From Paludibacteraceae bacterium (GTDB lineage Bacteria; Bacteroidota; Bacteroidia; Bacteroidales; Paludibacteraceae): a stretch of 64,000 bases of DNA. Where the stretch lies: assembly GCA_017961765.1 (NCBI GenBank), contig JAGCWQ010000084.1, positions 19,431 to 83,430 on the forward strand, given 5' to 3'. Position 1 is the first letter of the stretch; each line of letters starts with the position of its first letter. Both the position numbers and the translations under genes were made by a program. This document shows positions 59,325 to 64,000 of this stretch, in pieces. Below the pieces are notes generated by a model. It was not told the origin of the DNA, made no database searches, and saw nothing but the letters and a program-made list of their open reading frames with translations.

Positions 59325-61001
59325 TTAACATTTCACTTTGAACTTCAGGATGACGCCTGATTCTCCTTTGACGGAGAGGGCGAAAGGCGTTCCTTCTGTG
59401 ATGTTGGATTGAAACTTGTCTCCCGTGAGAAGGTCGGTGAATGTTACTTCCCCGTCAGACTCTATTTGGGTGATATTCACCTTGATATTCGCATCGTTGG
59501 CGTCAAAGTTGGCAATGATGAGGAGTCCCTCTTCTCCGCAACGTCTGTAGAAGGCGTATTGGCAGCTGGAGTTGAAGTCGGGGTTCTCGTAGTTGAGATA
59601 CATGAGGTCGAAGAAGGATCCTTCCGAGATGGCTTTCTCTTTTCCGCAGATGTTGAGAAGTTTTTTGTAGAAGTTGCGAAGTTCCTTTTGCTCCTTGTCC
59701 AGTTGTCCTCCGTCGAATTTGCCGTTGTTGTTCCATTTCTGGATGGAATCGACAGCCCAATAGTCGAAGATGGTTGTCCGTCCGTCCCGTCCGCTGAAGC
59801 CCTCTTCGTCCATGCCTCGTTCACCCAACTCTTGTCCGCTGTAGATCATCACAGGGCCTTGCGTCATAGTGGCGGAGATGATCATGGCTGGGATGGCACG
59901 CTTCCCGTTTCCTGCAAAGAAATCGGATGCGATGCGTTGCTCGTCGTGGTTCTCCAAGAAGTTGAGCATGTTGTTTTGGATGATGCCCAATTGTTGCCAA
60001 CAGTGGGTGATGCATCCCGGGTGGCGTTGCTTTTGCACGATGGCGCGCAATGTGTCGTACAAGCCTATTTTGTCGTAGAGGTAGTCGAACTTCCCTTCGT
60101 GGATATACCGGTAGTATTGGTTGGGGTCGTATGTCTCTGCGATGAAGATGATCTTCTCGTTTTGTTCTTTTATTAGAGGAATCACCCAAGCCCAAAATTC
60201 GGATGGCACCATCTCTGCCATGTCGCAACGGAATCCGTCGATGCCGAGGCTTGTCCAGAAACTGAGGATGTCAGCCATTTTCTTCCATGTGTCTGGGGTC
60301 GTGCTGAAATCTTTGTATTGATAGTTGTGGTAGTCCACGCCGTAGTTCAGTTTGACGGTTTCGTACCAGTCGTAGGCGGAAGGATTGTTGCCGAAGTAGT
60401 CGTTTCCAGTCGCCTTGGCAGGGAACTCCACATAGGGAGCCTCGTTGCCTTCGTAGGCTTTGATGCGAGGTTCGAAGTTTTGTCCCGGCAAGTAGTAGAA
60501 GTTGTTGTTCTTGTCGAAGAAGACCTCTTGGATGTCGTTCTCGCCCAAATCCTTGACACCCTTTGGCTTAGCATCTGATTTGTATTGGCGTGCCACATGG
60601 TTGGGAACGAAGTCCATGATGACCTTTAGTCCTGCCTTATGCGTGCGTTGGATGAGGGCTTTGTATTCGTCCATCCTCTTTTTTACGTTGTTGGCCAAGT
60701 CGGGGTCCACGTCGTAATAGTCTTTGATGGCGTAGGGCGAACCAGCCTTTCCCTTGACGATGAAAGGGTGATCCTTTGCGATGCCCTCCTTCGTATAGTC
60801 CGTTTGTGTGGCGTGTTCAATGACTCCTGTGTACCAGATATGGGTCGCACCTAAATCCTTGATTTCTTTCAGTGCTTTTTCGGTGAAGTCGTCAAACTTT
60901 CCGCATCCGTTTTCTTCAATGCTCCCGTTGGGGGTTAATTGGGTTTTCTTGTTTCCAAAAAGACGGGGCAATACTTGGTATATGACTATTTTTTCGCTCA
61001 T
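59325..61001 (-). CDS. cytoplasmic GH13 alpha-amylase
   Basis: A 558-residue alpha-glucan hydrolase of GH13. There is no signal peptide (MSEKIVIYQVLPRLFGN), so it is likely cytoplasmic and acts on maltodextrins or stored glycogen. The four conserved regions are visible: DFVPNH (130-135), DGFRCDMAE with nucleophile D260, IAET with acid/base E289, and ENHDEQR with D353. A C-terminal beta-sandwich (about 470-558) has LLIIANFDANDANIKVNI. Length is typical. It is a single-gene unit; no maltose regulator or porin is in the window. Confidence 0.93.
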   Translation of the reverse strand: MSEKIVIYQVLPRLFGNKKTQLTPNGSIEENGCGKFDDFTEKALKEIKDLGATHIWYTGVIEHATQTDYTKEGIAKDHPFIVKGKAGSPYAIKDYYDVDPDLANNVKKRMDEYKALIQRTHKAGLKVIMDFVPNHVARQYKSDAKPKGVKDLGENDIQEVFFDKNNNFYYLPGQNFEPRIKAYEGNEAPYVEFPAKATGNDYFGNNPSAYDWYETVKLNYGVDYHNYQYKDFSTTPDTWKKMADILSFWTSLGIDGFRCDMAEMVPSEFWAWVIPLIKEQNEKIIFIAETYDPNQYYRYIHEGKFDYLYDKIGLYDTLRAIVQKQRHPGCITHCWQQLGIIQNNMLNFLENHDEQRIASDFFAGNGKRAIPAMIISATMTQGPVMIYSGQELGERGMDEEGFSGRDGRTTIFDYWAVDSIQKWNNNGKFDGGQLDKEQKELRNFYKKLLNICGKEKAISEGSFFDLMYLNYENPDFNSSCQYAFYRRCGEEGLLIIANFDANDANIKVNITQIESDGEVTFTDLLTGDKFQSNITEGTPFALSVKGESGVILKFKVKC

Positions 61002-61224
61002 TTCAGTTCCTTTAAATTTGCCTCTAAAAATACGGAAAAAAGAGTTAGTTTATTCATCGTAGGTGTAAAAATATTTTTCTGTTTTACGGCATTTTTCTGT
61101 GGAAAATGCAGAACTTCTTTCTTTTTTCGTGCGATATTCGCTCTAAACATATCCTTGTGAGAATTTAGAATTGCGAATTATTCCAATTGTGGAGAGCCGA
61201 CTTTTACGAGGAAAGGTGTCTGTC

Positions 61225-61878
61225 TCAGAACAACGACAATTGTCTGTTCTCTTCCAAGGGCGTTTGGCAGATCGTTTGAACGGGGCATTCCTCGCATCGG
61301 GGCGTGTTGAAGGTGCAAACTCTTCTTCCTAAGAGAGTCAGTCGGTTGGCTTCGATAATCCAGCGATTCTTGTCGATGAGGAGGTTGAGCTCTTTTTCGA
61401 TTCCTTCGGGCGTGTTGGTAGTGGCGATTTTCAGCCGTTGGCTTACTCGGGCCACATGGGTGTCCACGGCTATGGCTGGTAGGTGGTAGGCTTGTGCCAA
61501 AATGGTGTTGGCTGATTTTCGTCCGATGCCAGGGAGTCGGGTTAGCTCCGTTTCGTTTTGGGGAATCTCTCCGTTGAATTTTTCCGATATGATTCGGCTC
61601 TCTTCTATTAAGTAGGTCGCCTTTGACTCTGGGTAGGTGACATCGGAAATGATTTGGAGTAAATCTTGTGTCGTCGCTTTAGCCAATGCTTGTGGCGTAG
61701 GGTAGCGGTTGAATAAGGTTGGGGTGATTTGGTTCACCAATTTGTCCGTGCAGCGTGCGGCGAGTGTGATGGCCACCATCAGTTGATAGGGTGTCTGGAA
61801 TTCCAATTCATATTCTGCTTTTGGAAAGGCTTGCTCCAGTGCCTCGGAAATCTTGGCGAATCGTTCTTTTCGTGTCAT
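61225..61878 (-). CDS. nth: endonuclease III
   Basis: A 217-residue DNA glycosylase/AP lyase that removes oxidised pyrimidines. The helix-hairpin-helix is LPGIGRKSANTILA, with catalytic K121 and D139 (in AVDTHVARV). The 4Fe-4S cluster ligands are exact: C188-x6-C195-x2-C198-x5-C204. Length and order match E. coli Nth (211). The ATG at 61878 is the first in frame. It is a monocistronic housekeeping gene. Confidence 0.96.
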   Translation of the reverse strand: MTRKERFAKISEALEQAFPKAEYELEFQTPYQLMVAITLAARCTDKLVNQITPTLFNRYPTPQALAKATTQDLLQIISDVTYPESKATYLIEESRIISEKFNGEIPQNETELTRLPGIGRKSANTILAQAYHLPAIAVDTHVARVSQRLKIATTNTPEGIEKELNLLIDKNRWIIEANRLTLLGRRVCTFNTPRCEECPVQTICQTPLEENRQLSLF

Positions 61879-61981
61879 GGGTATGGTATTGTTGTGTTTT
61901 TACACATCATCTCTACCTTGGTAATACGATGATGATGTTGGAAATTCGTTGAAAATGTTGAGGTTGCAAGAGGGTGAATAC

Positions 61982-62018
61982 AAATTTCCCCGAAGAGCGA
62001 GGCCCTCCGGGGATTTTT
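61982..62018 (-). terminator. terminator of valS
   Basis: On the minus strand AAAAATCCCCGGAGGG...CCCCGAAATTT folds into a stem with CCCCG/CGGGG at its base, followed by a mixed T/A run. It is 30 bases past the valS stop. Confidence 0.75.
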
Positions 62019-62048
62019 ATGAACTAGAGAATCTCTCTAATTTCGATC

Positions 62049-64000
62049 TTATTTCATCTTTTCGATGTTTGCCTTCAATGTGGCGATCTTGCTTTCTGCG
62101 TCAGCTTTCTTCTTGCGCTCGTTTTCAACGACTTCAGGTTTTGCGTTGGCCACGAATTTCTCGTTGCCGAGTTTCTTGTTGACGGAGATGAGGAATCCTT
62201 CCAAGTACTTGATTTCATCCTCCATCTTCTTGATCTCCTCCTCCACGTTGATGTTGTTGCCAAGAGGAACGGAGATTTCTATGGTGCCTACCATGAAGGT
62301 TGCCGTTGCGCCGCCGAGGTCTGAATTTGCCTTCTCGATTTTGCTGACGTTGGCCAACTTCTCGATGACAGCGTTGTTTTTCTCGTCCAACTCTCCTTTA
62401 TAATATACTTCGAAGGCCTCGCGAGGACTGATGCCCTTCTCGGCACGGATGTTACGGATGCCGGCGATGATCTCCTTGGTGCTCTCCATGCGGTTGATGT
62501 TTTTCTCGCAGACCTCCTCTGCCTTAGGAAGCAAGCTGACCATGATGCTGTCTTTCGTATCGCGTTCCTTGATGGCTTGGTAGAGCTCCTCCGTGATGAA
62601 CGGCATGAATGGGTGGAGCAACTTCAACAGAGTCTCGAAATAGCCAAGCGTCTTGTCGTAAGTCTCCTTGTCTATCGGTTGTTGGTAGGCTGGCTTCACC
62701 ATCTCCAAGTACCAAGAGGAGAACTCGTCCCAGAAGAGTTTGTAAACGGACATCAAGGCCTCGCTGATACGGTACTTGTCAAAGCAGTCGTTGATCTCAG
62801 CGATTGTCTTGTTGAGTTGCATGCCGAACCATTTCGTGGCAATCTTCGCTGATTCTGGTTGCTCCAATTGCTCGTTGACCTCCCAACCCTTTACGAGACG
62901 GAAGGCGTTCCAAATCTTATTGTTGAAGTTACGGCCTTGTTCGCAAAGTGCCTCGTCGAAGAGGATGTCGTTTCCGGCAGGAGCCGAGAGCATCATACCC
63001 ATACGGACACCGTCGGCACCGAATTTCTCGATGAGCATCAACGGGTCTGGTGAGTTTCCAAGCGACTTAGACATCTTGCGTCCGATCTTGTCGCATACGA
63101 TACCTGTGAAATATACGTTGCGGAAAGGCATGTCGCCCTCGTATTCATATCCAGCCATGATCATGCGGGCTACCCAGAAGAAGATGATGTCCGGACCAGT
63201 CACCAAGTCGTTGGTAGGGTAGTAGTACTTGATCTCTTCGTTGCCAGGGTTGTTGATTCCGTCGAAGAGGGAGATCGGCCACAACCAAGAGGAGAACCAC
63301 GTGTCGAGGCAATCCTCGTCTTGACGAAGGTCGCTGATCTTCAAATCCTTGCCACTCTTCTCTTTCGCCAATTTCAATGCCTCCTCTGCCGTCTCGGCTA
63401 CGACATAGCCACCCTCTGGCAGGAAGTAGGCGGGGATACGGTGTCCCCACCACAACTGACGGCTGATACACCAGTCCTTGATGTTCTCCAACCAATTGCG
63501 GTAAGTGTTCTTATATTTAGGAGGGAAGAATTTCAATTCATCCTTCATGACAGGCTCCAAGGCGATTTTCGCCAAGTGCTCCATCTTGAGGAACCACTGC
63601 ATGGAGAGTTTAGGTTCGATGACGACGTTCGTACGCTCCGAGTAGCCCACCTTGTTGGTGTAGGCTTCCGTCTTCTCTAAGAGACCAGCCTTGTCCAAGT
63701 CGATCTCAATTTGTTTTCTCACGTCGAAACGGTCTTGTCCGACATACATGCCTGCAGCCTCGCTGATAGTACCGTTGTCGTTGAAGATATCGATGGTGGT
63801 GAGGTTGTATTTCTCGCCGAGCATATAGTCGTTTACGTCGTGGGCAGGGGTCACTTTCAAGCATCCCGTACCGAATTCGATGTCCACATACTCATCCTCG
63901 ATGACAGGGATGACGCGGTTCACCAACGGAACGATGACCTTCTTGCCGCTCAACCATCTGTTCTTAGGGTCTTTGGGATTGATACACATGGCGGTATCTC
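62049..64000 (-). CDS. valS: valyl-tRNA synthetase (3' part only)
   Basis: The C-terminal 650 residues or so of a class I aminoacyl-tRNA synthetase that charges tRNA-Val; the gene runs off the right edge, so the HIGH motif is outside. At the edge, [21 protein letters not shown] matches the editing (CP1) domain, followed by [20 protein letters not shown]. The second signature is KMSKS, in [14 protein letters not shown]. The anticodon-binding domain follows, and the final 70 residues form the ValS-specific coiled coil with [33 protein letters not shown], where it contacts tRNA. The upstream frame continues open to 64000, so no start is present. Confidence 0.96.
   Translation of the reverse strand, partial: DTAMCINPKDPKNRWLSGKKVIVPLVNRVIPVIEDEYVDIEFGTGCLKVTPAHDVNDYMLGEKYNLTTIDIFNDNGTISEAAGMYVGQDRFDVRKQIEIDLDKAGLLEKTEAYTNKVGYSERTNVVIEPKLSMQWFLKMEHLAKIALEPVMKDELKFFPPKYKNTYRNWLENIKDWCISRQLWWGHRIPAYFLPEGGYVVAETAEEALKLAKEKSGKDLKISDLRQDEDCLDTWFSSWLWPISLFDGINNPGNEEIKYYYPTNDLVTGPDIIFFWVARMIMAGYEYEGDMPFRNVYFTGIVCDKIGRKMSKSLGNSPDPLMLIEKFGADGVRMGMMLSAPAGNDILFDEALCEQGRNFNNKIWNAFRLVKGWEVNEQLEQPESAKIATKWFGMQLNKTIAEINDCFDKYRISEALMSVYKLFWDEFSSWYLEMVKPAYQQPIDKETYDKTLGYFETLLKLLHPFMPFITEELYQAIKERDTKDSIMVSLLPKAEEVCEKNINRMESTKEIIAGIRNIRAEKGISPREAFEVYYKGELDEKNNAVIEKLANVSKIEKANSDLGGATATFMVGTIEISVPLGNNINVEEEIKKMEDEIKYLEGFLISVNKKLGNEKFVANAKPEVVENERKKKADAESKIATLKANIEKMK

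Overview
The window is 64 kb of a Bacteroidales (phylum Bacteroidota) chromosome. Many genes are preceded by the Bacteroidota-type promoter (-33 TTG/TTTG, spacer of about 19-20, -7 TAnnTTTG), with three perfect examples at 463-492, 14298-14328 and 21548-21577. The gene content also fits: an ECF sigma factor with a TonB, a type B L31, a DPP III-like M49 lipoprotein, a pyrB-pyrI-flavin reductase cluster, DUF349, a Gly-Tyr-Asn-rich RluB, a biotin-dependent acyl-CoA carboxylase operon and several secreted proteins with sorting-domain-like tails. I cannot fix the genus. The window is cut inside a trkA-like gene on the left and inside valS on the right; I see no rRNA, tRNA, CRISPR array or prophage.

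Layout. 0-6.5 kb: trkA start with a structured leader, a divergent PAP2 phosphatase, tonB, an M49 peptidase behind a secreted protein, and an ECF sigma factor. 6.7-12.5 kb: fmt, amtB, flavin reductase, pyrI, pyrB and a NifX-like protein; pyrB has a leader that looks like a transcription attenuator with an 11-residue leader peptide. 12.7-15.2 kb: two lipoproteins and a Ser-rich DUF6515-like protein. 15.3-18.2 kb: an AT-rich UvrD-type helicase carrying a nuclease-like insertion and two zinc ribbons. 18.3-21.5 kb: a secreted TonB-C-domain protein, an O-methyltransferase and a DASS carboxylate transporter. 21.7-26.4 kb: sbcD-sbcC. 26.5-33.2 kb: an accessory stretch of secreted and membrane proteins of unknown function, including a 964-residue beta-helix-like protein. 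33.6-39.4 kb: NAD kinase, MATE exporter, L31, cyclophilin, MFS transporter and DUF456. 39.8-43.2 kb: a five-repeat DUF349 protein and RluB.

44.2-44.8 kb: a gene-free, AT-rich region between divergent genes with a cluster of DnaA-box-like 9-mers, a candidate origin or DnaA-binding locus. 46.2-49.9 kb: three-gene acyl-CoA carboxylase operon. 50.1-53.6 kb: GH5 glycosidase lipoprotein, DUF454 and a DUF4832-like secreted protein. 53.9-55.2 kb: an intact IS4-family insertion sequence with a 9-bp target duplication, just upstream of a LEA14-like gene. 55.9-64 kb: Mur ligase-YgiQ operon, cytoplasmic GH13 amylase, endonuclease III and valS.

Most of this is housekeeping. The best candidates for something undescribed are cis-elements: the pyrB leader, the trkA leader and the DnaA-box cluster. 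Next are the helicase-nuclease protein and the group of secreted proteins with related C-terminal tails.
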